Assembly (NCBI GenBank): GCA_011321775.1 | Contig: DROT01000184.1 | Span: 1 to 64,000 of the forward strand | Origin: Gammaproteobacteria bacterium | GTDB lineage: Bacteria; Pseudomonadota; Gammaproteobacteria; DSM-19610 | DNA length: 64,000 bases | Reading direction: 5' to 3' | In this document: positions 16,070-24,375 of the stretch, in pieces | Layout: every line of letters begins with the position of its first letter | Numbering within the stretch: position 1 is the stretch's first letter | Made by a program: the position numbers and the translations under genes | The notes under the pieces: generated by a model | The model's database searches: none | Seen by the model: only the letters and a program-made list of their open reading frames with translations | Told to the model about the DNA's origin: nothing

Positions 16070-18084
16070 GTGCTCTCCGGAAGCTCCAGGGCTTCGCGCA
16101 GCGGACCCAGGAATTCGGCATAGTTCTTCCAGCGCGCTACCGAGGAACGGTACAGCGGCCGGCGTACCTGGTCGTAGCTGGCGGTGGCCACGTAGCGCCG
16201 GGTACGGTGGAAATCGCGGCAGTGTTCGTCCCACTCCAGGCCGCAGAACTCCAGCATGCGACGACTGACGCCCTCCTGGTCCTCGACCAGTTCCTCGTAC
16301 TGCACCTCCAGCATCGGGATCCGCAGCACGGTACGCCAGTGCTCCATGAGGCGCCGGTAGCTGCGGTAGAAGGCGCCGAGGTGACGCAGGTCGTAGGAAT
16401 AGGGGTGCGAGCGCGAGAAGTCCTGGAAGTAGCACGACAGGCAGGTGTCCAGCGGGTCGCGCATGCTGTGGATGACGCGGGCACCGGGGAACAGGCGGTC
16501 GATGAGGCCCAGGTACATGAAGTTGCCGGGCATCTTGTCGACCACGCGGCGCGCCTCCGGCGCCAGCCCCTCGATGTGCTGCAGGTAGTCCCGCGCCAGC
16601 CCGTCGATCTCGCCCTGCTGCAGCTGCGGCAGACAGGCGGGGTAGGGCTGTTTCTTGCCGAGCCGGGTGTGCATCGAACCCGCCGCGTGGATTACCTGCA
16701 GCAGTTCGCCGGCGCCGTATACCTGCGGGTGGCTCGCCAGGATCTGTTCGATCAGGCTGGTGCCGGAGCGCGGCATGCCGATCACGAAAACGGGCCGGTC
16801 CGAGATCAGCGAGGCCCGCGGCAGCGAGTCCATGGCCGTCGCGCTGAAGACCTCGATGGTGGCATCGGTCTGGGCTTCACGCTGCGCGGGATCGAAGCTG
16901 GCGCCCTTGAGTTCGTTGCCGCGGCGGTAGTGCTCGAAGGCACGGGCGTAGTCGCCGCCGGCGTCGTACAAGCGGCCAAGGGCGAAGTGGGCATTGCGGC
17001 GCCCGGTGGCGGTGAGCCCGTGTTCGCGCCGCAGCTGCCGTTCCAGCAGTTTGATGGCTTTCTCCGGCTGGTCGCCGCTCTTGCAGACCGCGGCCCAGGC
17101 GAGCGCCAGGTTGATCTCCTCCACGCCGGCCGCGAGCAGGGGTTCGATGCGGCGGCGGGAGCGCTCGATATCGCCGCGATGCTGGTCGATGGTGGCCGCC
17201 AGGGTGACGGCCTCGACGTTGTCCGGCTCCATTTCCAGCACCTGGTCCACCAGCCGTTGGGCCTCGTCCGGTTGTCCCAGCGGCATGAGGTTGGCGGCCA
17301 GCTTGAGGCGCGCGTCGGTGTTGTCCGGCTCGAGCGCAATGGCTTCGCGGAAGCTGGCGACCGCCTGGTCCTGGTGCCCCTGCAGCGACAGCACTGTGCC
17401 GATGCCGATACGGGCGCCGGCGTGTCGCGGGTTGAGCGCGGCGGCGCGGCGGTGATGTTCCAGCGCTTCGTCCAGGCGTCCGAGCATCTGCAGTGACATG
17501 CCCAGTCCCCAGTGTGCCTGGGCCATGCCCGGCTGCGACCGCAGGGCCTCGCGGAAGTGTTCCAGGGCCTCTTCCCAGCGTCCCAGGCGGTGCAGCACGT
17601 AGCCGAGGCCGAAGCTGGCCTGCGGGTGTCCCGGTTGCAGCTGCAGCGCCCTGCGGTAGGCCTCGGCGGCCTCGTCCAGTTGGTCCAGTTCGGCGCGGCT
17701 GCGTCCCAGCAGGAACCAGGCCACGGGTGCGCCGGGGGCGGATCGGGCCAGCCGTTCGCACTCCAGGGCCGCTTCCTCGTGGAGGCCGCACTGGAGCAGC
17801 GCATTCGCCAGGTTGAGGCGTGCCTCGGGCGAATCCGGCGCCAGCTCCAGCGCCCGTCGGCAGCAGTCGGCGGCCGCCCGGTGGCGGTTCAGCATGCCGT
17901 TGACGACGCCGCGCCGCATCCAGGCGTCGGCGTTGCCCGGCTCCAGGCGGCACAGCGTCTCGTAGAGCGGCAGTGCCTCGTCGGCGCGTCCCTGTTCGAC
18001 CAGGGATGCCGCGCGGGCGGCGGTCTGGCGGATCCCGGTGGGCATCGGTGCGCCGGTACCCGGCTGGCGTGGTGTACCGCTCAT
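16066..18084 (-). CDS. TPR-repeat protein fused to a sulfotransferase domain
   Basis: 672 residues with roughly ten TPRs in the first 400 (for example NADAWMRRGVVNGMLNRHRA, HPQASFGLGYVLHRLGRWEE). The PAPS loop VIGMPRSGTSLIEQIL lies near residue 435, then DKMPGNFMYLGLI, then HSMRDPLDTCLSCYFQDF. The C-terminal block DQVRRPLYRSSVARWKNY is shared with its paralogues; the closest look is to the protein at 11163-13328. It is the third gene of a probable four-gene run: zinc-ribbon methyltransferase, CmoA, this gene, then the coupled sulfotransferase-like gene. The first is 19 bp from the second, the second 13 bp from the third, and the last overlaps by 4 bp. Confidence 0.9.
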   Translation of the reverse strand: MSGTPRQPGTGAPMPTGIRQTAARAASLVEQGRADEALPLYETLCRLEPGNADAWMRRGVVNGMLNRHRAAADCCRRALELAPDSPEARLNLANALLQCGLHEEAALECERLARSAPGAPVAWFLLGRSRAELDQLDEAAEAYRRALQLQPGHPQASFGLGYVLHRLGRWEEALEHFREALRSQPGMAQAHWGLGMSLQMLGRLDEALEHHRRAAALNPRHAGARIGIGTVLSLQGHQDQAVASFREAIALEPDNTDARLKLAANLMPLGQPDEAQRLVDQVLEMEPDNVEAVTLAATIDQHRGDIERSRRRIEPLLAAGVEEINLALAWAAVCKSGDQPEKAIKLLERQLRREHGLTATGRRNAHFALGRLYDAGGDYARAFEHYRRGNELKGASFDPAQREAQTDATIEVFSATAMDSLPRASLISDRPVFVIGMPRSGTSLIEQILASHPQVYGAGELLQVIHAAGSMHTRLGKKQPYPACLPQLQQGEIDGLARDYLQHIEGLAPEARRVVDKMPGNFMYLGLIDRLFPGARVIHSMRDPLDTCLSCYFQDFSRSHPYSYDLRHLGAFYRSYRRLMEHWRTVLRIPMLEVQYEELVEDQEGVSRRMLEFCGLEWDEHCRDFHRTRRYVATASYDQVRRPLYRSSVARWKNYAEFLGPLREALELPEST

Positions 18085-18097
18085 GGCGACGTTTCCG

Positions 18098-18823
18098 TCA
18101 GCGCAGCCCGATGTAGCTGGCGAAGTTGTACCAGCGGAAGATCATGTCGGCCCGGGTGAAACCGGCCTCGCGCAGGCTCTGCAGCTGTTCGCCGGGGGTG
18201 ATCGGCCGCAACACGTTCTCCAGTGCCTCGCGCTTCTGGGAAATCTCCAGTTCGGAGTAGCCGTTCCTGCGCTTGAAGTCGTAGTAGAGTTCGGTCAGCA
18301 GTTCCTGTACCTGCGGCTGGTCGACGCGGATCTTCTCGCTGAGCACGAATACGCCGCCGGGGCGCAGGCCGTCGTGGATGTTCTTCAGTACCTGCAGCCG
18401 CTCCTCCGGGTCGAGGAACTGCAGGGTGTAGTTCATGACCACCAGGTCGGCATCCGTGATCTCGGTGTCCTCGATGTTGCGGCAGTGGAGGGTGCAGTCG
18501 TGGACGCCGCTGGCGGCGATCTTCTCGCGGCACTTGACCAGCATGTTCTCGGAGTTGTCGATGCCGATGAAGGAAGGCCGGATGCCCTTGCCGTCCAGGT
18601 GCTTCGACAGGATGCTGATGGTGGTGCCGGTGGAGCAGCCGAGGTCGTACACCTTTTCCAGCCGTGGACAGGCGCGGTCTACGATGTCCAGCAGGATGCG
18701 GTGGATCTCGTCGTAGAAGGGTACCGAGCGCGACACCATGTCGTCGAAGACTTCCGCGACCTCCTGGTTGAATTCGAAGGCGGTGCCGGGGCTCAGGTGC
18801 TTGTCGAAAACCTTGTCTCTCAT
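18098..18823 (-). CDS. cmoA: CmoA, carboxy-S-adenosyl-L-methionine synthase
   Basis: 241 residues, the usual length. It has class I methyltransferase motif I as VYDLGCSTGTTISIL, then FIGIDNSENML, MNYTLQFLDPEERL and the CmoA signature block YDFKRRNGYSELEISQKR. The Arg in that block binds the carboxylate donor in E. coli CmoA. The enzyme converts SAM plus prephenate to carboxy-SAM, used by CmoB to make cmo5U34 in tRNA. CmoB is usually adjacent or nearby but is not in this window. Here the gene lies between a zinc-ribbon methyltransferase and a TPR-sulfotransferase in one tight operon, which is an odd setting for a tRNA modification enzyme. Confidence 0.9.
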   Translation of the reverse strand: MRDKVFDKHLSPGTAFEFNQEVAEVFDDMVSRSVPFYDEIHRILLDIVDRACPRLEKVYDLGCSTGTTISILSKHLDGKGIRPSFIGIDNSENMLVKCREKIAASGVHDCTLHCRNIEDTEITDADLVVMNYTLQFLDPEERLQVLKNIHDGLRPGGVFVLSEKIRVDQPQVQELLTELYYDFKRRNGYSELEISQKREALENVLRPITPGEQLQSLREAGFTRADMIFRWYNFASYIGLR

Positions 18824-18842
18824 GGTGTGGCTCTCGCTGGGG

Positions 18843-19922
18843 TTATTCCCTGACCGCGCTGAAATACAGGCAGTCGTAGACGGTGCGTTGGCAGCTCTCG
18901 CGCGGGGCCAGGTGCGGCTTGGTGGAGAAACCGTGTTCGAGGATGCGGAAACCGGAGTCGGCGACGATGTCGAGCACCTCCTCCGCCGTGTAGTTCATGC
19001 CGGGGCGAAAGGACATGGCGCCGTAGTTGACCCAGTAGCCGCCCGCCTGCAGCAGGCGGCCGATGCGGGGCGCGAACTCGCGCAGGTCCTCGCCGACGGC
19101 GTCGATGAGGAAGGGCGTGAGTATCACCTGGAAGGAACCCTCGGCAAAGGGCAGGTGCATGGCGTCTGCCAGCATGTAGAGAAAGTCGCCCTCCGGACGG
19201 CCCGGCGCGCGCAATTGCCAGTAGCTGACGTTGTCTGCGGCGTTGCGCACGTTGTTGGGCTGGATCTGGTACAGGTTCAGCTCACCGCCGGAGACGATCC
19301 GCCGGGCGCCGAGCAGCATCAGCGGCGCGATGTCGACCGAGACCGTGAACGGGCACCCGTAGTACTTGTGCAGGTTGAAGGAATCGCGGCAGGCGCCGGC
19401 CCCCAGTACCAGCAGCGATTCCAGGTCCAGGTCGTCGGGCAGGATCTCGATCACCTTGTCGCACAGGATGTCGACTTCCCCCGTATCCCAACCCCAGTCG
19501 CGCAGCAGGTAGACGATGAGCATGAAGGAACCGAGGGCGTCGGTATGTTCGGTGGGTGGCCGGCCCGGCCCCAGCTGGCGTTGCGGCGCCATGAGCTCGA
19601 GCAGGGTCTCGAGGTTGGCCGCGCGCGCGCGGGTGACCCGCTCGAGGCGCTCCTTCAACGGCGGGTAGGTGTCGGGCGAGGCGATCAGGCGGCGGTTGGA
19701 CTCGATGTTGCGCTGCTGCGAGGCGACGAAGTTGCCGAGGCGGTTCTGCCACAGGCCGATGAACTCGTCCGGGTCGGGCATCAGTACCGGGATGTCGGTG
19801 AGCAGCGGGAAGGCACGCCCGCAGCCCTCGCAATGCACGCTGTCGCGCAGTTGCAGCGTCTGTGAACAGGCCGGGCAGCGCAGTTTCCCGGAGGCAAGGA
19901 GTCTTTCGATGTTGTTGTTCAC
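18843..19922 (-). CDS. SAM-dependent methyltransferase with N-terminal Trm112-like zinc ribbon
   Basis: 359 residues. The N-terminus has CPAC (Cys16, Cys19) and CEGC (Cys31, Cys34), a zinc ribbon followed by FPLLTDIPVLMPDP as in Trm112-like domains. A helical region and then a Rossmann methyltransferase follow: LLVLGAGACRDSFNL (motif I), DFLYMLADAMHLPFAEGSFQ, and LLQAGGYWVNYGAMSFRPG. The late part has some likeness to N2227/carnosine methyltransferase-type proteins. Substrate unknown. It heads the operon with cmoA 19 bp downstream, so use of carboxy-SAM instead of SAM is worth considering; this is only a hypothesis. The roughly 300 bp upstream is A/T-richer than its surroundings and must hold promoters for both divergent genes. 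Confidence 0.7.
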   Translation of the reverse strand: MNNNIERLLASGKLRCPACSQTLQLRDSVHCEGCGRAFPLLTDIPVLMPDPDEFIGLWQNRLGNFVASQQRNIESNRRLIASPDTYPPLKERLERVTRARAANLETLLELMAPQRQLGPGRPPTEHTDALGSFMLIVYLLRDWGWDTGEVDILCDKVIEILPDDLDLESLLVLGAGACRDSFNLHKYYGCPFTVSVDIAPLMLLGARRIVSGGELNLYQIQPNNVRNAADNVSYWQLRAPGRPEGDFLYMLADAMHLPFAEGSFQVILTPFLIDAVGEDLREFAPRIGRLLQAGGYWVNYGAMSFRPGMNYTAEEVLDIVADSGFRILEHGFSTKPHLAPRESCQRTVYDCLYFSAVRE

Positions 19923-20221
19923 TGGTTCAGGGGTCCACTGGTTTCCGCCTTCGATGGCTGGCGCGCATTGCCGGCCGCCGGCGGGGGCGGTGACGACCTG
20001 CGATTTTCCATGCAGCGGAGTTTTCGTTAGACTGAGAAAAAATAATTACAGGTTTTATGATTGTAGTCACCGCACTATATACCAGTCCGGCGGCAAAATT
20101 GGTATCCCTCTCCCTGGTCTCGCGGGGGGCAGGAGTCTGCCCGTCATCGGGCAGGGTGCGGTGGAGGGTTTCTAACCCCCTGCTTGTTTTCTCGTTTTCC
20201 AGATGGTGAAGGTGACGGGCG

Positions 20222-22303
20222 ATGGCTCTCGATGGTGAAGGACTGGATGCGCAAGCACGGGCCCTGTGCGCGTCCGGAGACTTTGCGTCTGCGCTGGCCC
20301 TGTATGAACAGATCTGCGAGGAAGAAGATTCCGGTGTCGAAGCCTGGCTCATGCAGGGTGTCTGCAACCAGAAGCTCGGGCATGGCGACCGGGCGTTGAG
20401 TGTCTATCAGGAAGCGCTGAAACGCCATCCGGATGAGCCTCGGCTCCATGTTCGGGCGGGCCGTTTGCTTCAGAAGGAGGGGCGTCTGGAGGAGGCCGAG
20501 AGGGCCTGGCGCCGCGTGCTGGAACTCAGGCCGGACGATGTGGCGGCTCTTGCGGCGTTGGGAAATGTGCTGCTCGGGCAAGGAAAGCCGGAGGATGCGC
20601 TGCCCTTCTACCGCGATGCCTGCGCTGCCGAGCCGGCTGATGCCCGGCTTCACCTGCTGCTCGGTTGTGCATTGCGGGATCTGGGACGCGCACGGGAAGC
20701 CGTGGACAGCCTGACTGAATCCGTCCGCCTCGATCCGTCCAATGCCGATGCCCATTTTCACCGCGGTCTGGCCTTGCAGGAAACCGGATCCCTGCAGGAG
20801 GCCGGACAGAGTCTCGATGAGGCAGTGCGCCTGTATCCGGATTACGCGCCCTATCTCCTGGCCCGGGCAAAGCTGTACCAGCTGAGCGGGAACGCGCACC
20901 AGGCGCTGAAACTGTACCAGGAAGCGACGCGCTTCGAGCCGGGCAACGGCAATGCCTGGTATGAACGGGCCAGCCTGCTGTATGAGCTGGGACAGCTGGA
21001 CGAGGCGGTGGATAGCTACCGCCGGGCGGTCCAGTGCCAGCCGCGGCTGGCCCGCGGTCACGTCGGTCTGGCCGCTGCCCTGATCGCGCTTGGTCGGCCC
21101 GCGGAGGCAGCGGCGTCCTGTGCCGAGGTGCTGCGCCGGCATCCGGGACATGCGGATGCCTCGGCACTGGCGGCCCAGGTGGCCCTGCGCAAGGGGGACC
21201 GGCAGGAAGCCTACGAGCTGTTGCGGCCGTTGCTGGAACAGGGGGTGCGTTCGGAGAACGTCGTCATGGCCTTCGCCAACGTCAGCCGCGACGTCGGCCG
21301 CGTGGGCGAGGCGATTTCACTGCTGGAAGGCATTCTCGCGGACAGCGGGGGGCAGAACAACGAGAGCCGGGTGAATCTGCATTTCAGTCTCGGACGGCTG
21401 TATGACGGCGAACAGGACTACGAGCGCGCCTTCCATCATTTCCAGCAGGGCAACCGCCTCAAGGGTGTGTCCTTTTCGCCCGAGCAGCACCTCATGGAAG
21501 TGGACGCCTTCGTCGAACTGAACAGCTGGTATTTCCTCAACAACCTGCCGCGTGCCTCCATTCATTCGGAGTTGCCGGTGTTCGTCATCGGCATGCCGCG
21601 CTCCGGGACCACGCTGGTGGAGCAGGTCCTGTCCAGCCATCCGGCGGTGCACGGCGCCGGCGAGCTCACCGACATGGGCGAGCTGGTCGAGGGTCTGCCG
21701 CGCATGCTGGGGACGGGCAAGACCTTTCCCCACTGCCTGTCGCTGCTGACCACGGAGCACCTCGACCGCCTGGCGCGCACCTACCTGGGGCGGCTGCAGG
21801 CGCTGGCTCCCGGCGCGGAGCGCGTCACCGACAAGATGCTGGGGTTCATGTATCTCGGTCTCATCGACCGCATGCTGCCGGGGGCACGGATCATCCATTG
21901 CCGCCGCGATCCCCTCGATACCTGCCTCTCGGGGTACTTCCAGGATTTCACCAGCAGCCACGACTATGCCTACGACCTTTATAACCTCGGTGCCTACTAT
22001 CGGGGCTACGAGAAGATCATGCAGAACTGGAAGAGCATCCTCGGCATCCCGATGATGGAGGTCCGGTACGAGGACATGGTCGCCGACCAGGAGAAGGTCA
22101 GCCGCAGCCTGATCGAGTTCTGCGGCCTGGAATGGGACGATCGTTGCCTGCGCTTTCACGAGAACGAGCGTTTCGTCGGCACCGCCAGCTTCGACCAGGT
22201 GCGGCGGCCGATCTACCGGAGTTCGGTGCAGCGCTGGAAGAACTACGAGCCTTTCCTCGGCCCCCTTCGGGCCGGCCTGGCAGGGGAACCAGCCAGCCCA
22301 TGA
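20222..22303 (+). CDS. TPR-repeat protein fused to a sulfotransferase domain
   Basis: 693 residues. TPRs run from about residue 5 to 390 (LDAQARALCASGDFASALAL, NADAHFHRGLALQETGSLQE, GNAWYERASLLYELGQLDEA). A catalytic domain follows: FVIGMPRSGTTLVEQVL near residue 455, TDKMLGFMYLGLIDRML, then HCRRDPLDTCLSGYFQDF. The C-terminal block DQVRRPIYRSSVQRWKNY matches the family. The start has GGTGA about 8 bp upstream. Its stop overlaps the ATG of the GDDRY-repeat lipoprotein by 4 bp (ATGA), so the two are translated together, and that lipoprotein is a natural candidate substrate or partner. Confidence 0.9.
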   Translation: MALDGEGLDAQARALCASGDFASALALYEQICEEEDSGVEAWLMQGVCNQKLGHGDRALSVYQEALKRHPDEPRLHVRAGRLLQKEGRLEEAERAWRRVLELRPDDVAALAALGNVLLGQGKPEDALPFYRDACAAEPADARLHLLLGCALRDLGRAREAVDSLTESVRLDPSNADAHFHRGLALQETGSLQEAGQSLDEAVRLYPDYAPYLLARAKLYQLSGNAHQALKLYQEATRFEPGNGNAWYERASLLYELGQLDEAVDSYRRAVQCQPRLARGHVGLAAALIALGRPAEAAASCAEVLRRHPGHADASALAAQVALRKGDRQEAYELLRPLLEQGVRSENVVMAFANVSRDVGRVGEAISLLEGILADSGGQNNESRVNLHFSLGRLYDGEQDYERAFHHFQQGNRLKGVSFSPEQHLMEVDAFVELNSWYFLNNLPRASIHSELPVFVIGMPRSGTTLVEQVLSSHPAVHGAGELTDMGELVEGLPRMLGTGKTFPHCLSLLTTEHLDRLARTYLGRLQALAPGAERVTDKMLGFMYLGLIDRMLPGARIIHCRRDPLDTCLSGYFQDFTSSHDYAYDLYNLGAYYRGYEKIMQNWKSILGIPMMEVRYEDMVADQEKVSRSLIEFCGLEWDDRCLRFHENERFVGTASFDQVRRPIYRSSVQRWKNYEPFLGPLRAGLAGEPASP

Positions 22304-24204
22304 GCGGCCGCTTCGTGTTCGTATTGCTGCTCACCGGCGTGCTGCTGGGGGGCTGCGAGGGCAAGACGGGCGACGTCGGCGACTCATTCGAGCCGCAACT
22401 GCTGGAGGCGCTGGCGCTCACCGGCCAGGACCGTTCCACCCTGGTGCTTCCCCGGGTTCCCTACCCGGTTTCCACCCCGGCCCGCATGGCGCTGGTGGAT
22501 CGGTCGCTGGCCGATCCGCCTTCCATGGCAAGCCTCACCCGCCGGTTGCTGGCGGCCACGGGGAAGGAGTCACGCAGCCGCTACCTGCGCCGGCTGCTGG
22601 CCGAAGTCGACGCCGAGCCGGCGCGGGGCGCGCCGGCCCCGGAAGTGTCCATGGAGCAGATTATCGAGCGGCTGCGCGAACTCGCTCCCGGCGCAGACAT
22701 CGGGTCGCCGCCGCCGGCGTGGTCGGCCGCCAGGCCCTTTGCCTCGGCCCTGCGGGCGCTGCTGTACCAGGCCATCGATGCGCGCCGTTCCTGGCGCGAG
22801 GCCTTCGGTGAGCCACAGATGGCGGAATTGCAGCCGTTGACGGCCGAGATCGCCTCGTTGCTGGCCTACCGCGGTCGCAAGCCCAACGGCTATCGCTTGC
22901 TAAAGGATGACTTCCATGCCCTGGGGGCTCGCCAGCGTCGAGGCATACTGGAGGCGGCGCTGCTCGATATGCTCGCTGCCGCCGAGCGGATCCCGCCGGG
23001 CGGGGCGACCGCGGGGGAAGACATGGCGGGAGAATGGCAGACACCGCTCGGGAAGGTGGAGGTGGCTGGCGGAGGTGACGATCGTCACCGGGGCGGCTAC
23101 CTGCTGCTGATTGACACCGGCGGTGACGACCGGTACCAGGACGTCGGTGCGCCGCCGGATCCGGGGTCGGTGTCGGTGGTACTCGACCTTGGCGGGAATG
23201 ACGAGGTGCACTGGGCGGCGGTACCGGGTCCCGGTGCCGGTGTACTCGGTCTCGCCCTGTGGCTGGATCGCGAAGGAGACGATCGCTATGCCGGCGGCAG
23301 TCTCGGGCTGGGGGTCGGGATCCTCGGCGCCGGGGTGTTTCTGGATGCCGCCGGCAATGATCGCTACGAAGCGGCGGCCTTATCGGAGGGAGCGGCGCAG
23401 TACGGTGTCGGCATCCTGGTCGACGATGCCGGCGATGACCGTTACCGGGCGAGTTTCAGCGGTCAGGGCTACGGGACCACCGGTGGCATCGGCATGCTGG
23501 TGGACGGTGGCGGCAACGACGAGTATGACTGCGGCGGGGTGATCGCGGACCCCGTGAAGAAACGGGCCGGCCGGCACCGATCGACCCGCTACCTGAGCCT
23601 GTGCCAGGGTTTCGGTTTCGGTCTGCGCCCGAAGATTTCGGGTGGTGTCGGTCTGCTCCTGGATCGTGACGGCGACGATCGCTACAAGGTCGGTATCTTC
23701 GGTCAGGGTGCCGGCTACTGGTTCGGTCTGGGGATACTGGCCGAAGGGGGCGGCGACGATCGTTATCAGGGTTTCGAGCACGTTCAGGGCGAGGGTCTGC
23801 ACCTCGCGGCCGGTGTGCTCGGGGACTACGGGGGGGACGACCAGTATTCCGGCTACGAGCATGCCCAGGGGGTCGGGAAGGATCGGGCTGCCGGGCTGCT
23901 GTACGAACGGGACGGCGACGATGTCTACGAGGCCACCCGGGCGTCCCAGGGCGCCGGCCTGGCCTCCTATGGCGTCGGTATCCTCGTCGACCGCGCCGGC
24001 GACGATCGCTATCGGGCACAGGTGGATTCGCAGGGATTTTCCGGTCGCCCCGATCCCGGTTTCCCCGAGCGCGAATGGCCGACGGGCGTTCTGCTCGACC
24101 TGGGGGGCGACGATCTCTTTGAACAGACCTATGGTGAGGCGCTGAGCGGCTTCAGCCGGATACAGAACCGCCAGGGCGTCGCCCTCCGTTACGGCCGGCG
24201 CTGA
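22300..24204 (+). CDS. Lipoprotein with about eleven GDDRY-type repeats, function unknown
   Basis: The start is the ATG overlapping the previous stop. A lipoprotein signal (FVFVLLLTGVLLGGC) places the lipidated Cys at residue 19; there is no Asp at +2, so outer membrane sorting is plausible. Residues 25-240 are helical and unremarkable. From about residue 250 to 610, units of roughly 30 residues recur. Each has a core such as GVGILVDDAGDDRYRA or GLGILAEGGGDDRYQG followed by SQGxG or HVQGxG. The Gly/Asp-rich turns with regular hydrophobic strands suggest a beta-solenoid, perhaps metal-binding at the Asp pairs. It is not a recognised RTX nonapeptide. No family name is offered. Confidence 0.8.
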   Translation: MSGRFVFVLLLTGVLLGGCEGKTGDVGDSFEPQLLEALALTGQDRSTLVLPRVPYPVSTPARMALVDRSLADPPSMASLTRRLLAATGKESRSRYLRRLLAEVDAEPARGAPAPEVSMEQIIERLRELAPGADIGSPPPAWSAARPFASALRALLYQAIDARRSWREAFGEPQMAELQPLTAEIASLLAYRGRKPNGYRLLKDDFHALGARQRRGILEAALLDMLAAAERIPPGGATAGEDMAGEWQTPLGKVEVAGGGDDRHRGGYLLLIDTGGDDRYQDVGAPPDPGSVSVVLDLGGNDEVHWAAVPGPGAGVLGLALWLDREGDDRYAGGSLGLGVGILGAGVFLDAAGNDRYEAAALSEGAAQYGVGILVDDAGDDRYRASFSGQGYGTTGGIGMLVDGGGNDEYDCGGVIADPVKKRAGRHRSTRYLSLCQGFGFGLRPKISGGVGLLLDRDGDDRYKVGIFGQGAGYWFGLGILAEGGGDDRYQGFEHVQGEGLHLAAGVLGDYGGDDQYSGYEHAQGVGKDRAAGLLYERDGDDVYEATRASQGAGLASYGVGILVDRAGDDRYRAQVDSQGFSGRPDPGFPEREWPTGVLLDLGGDDLFEQTYGEALSGFSRIQNRQGVALRYGRR

Positions 24205-24375
24205 TTTTCGCGGTTGTGTGCTTTCAGTTACAGACCTGCCGAGGCCGGTGTCGCGATAATCCGGGCAAAACCAAGAACAGGTTTTTGCAGCGCAGCCGCC
24301 GAACCGGCGGATCAGAAGAAAACGGGGCGCTGCATGGCGCAAGACCGTGCACGAAAATTTCTGGAGGAGAAAAAC

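Noticed and set aside
24335-24351. TGGCGCAAGACCGTGCA as a sigma-54 promoter for the second VPLPA gene
   Set aside because: The GG and GC are 11 bases apart instead of 10 and it lies almost on the ribosome site.
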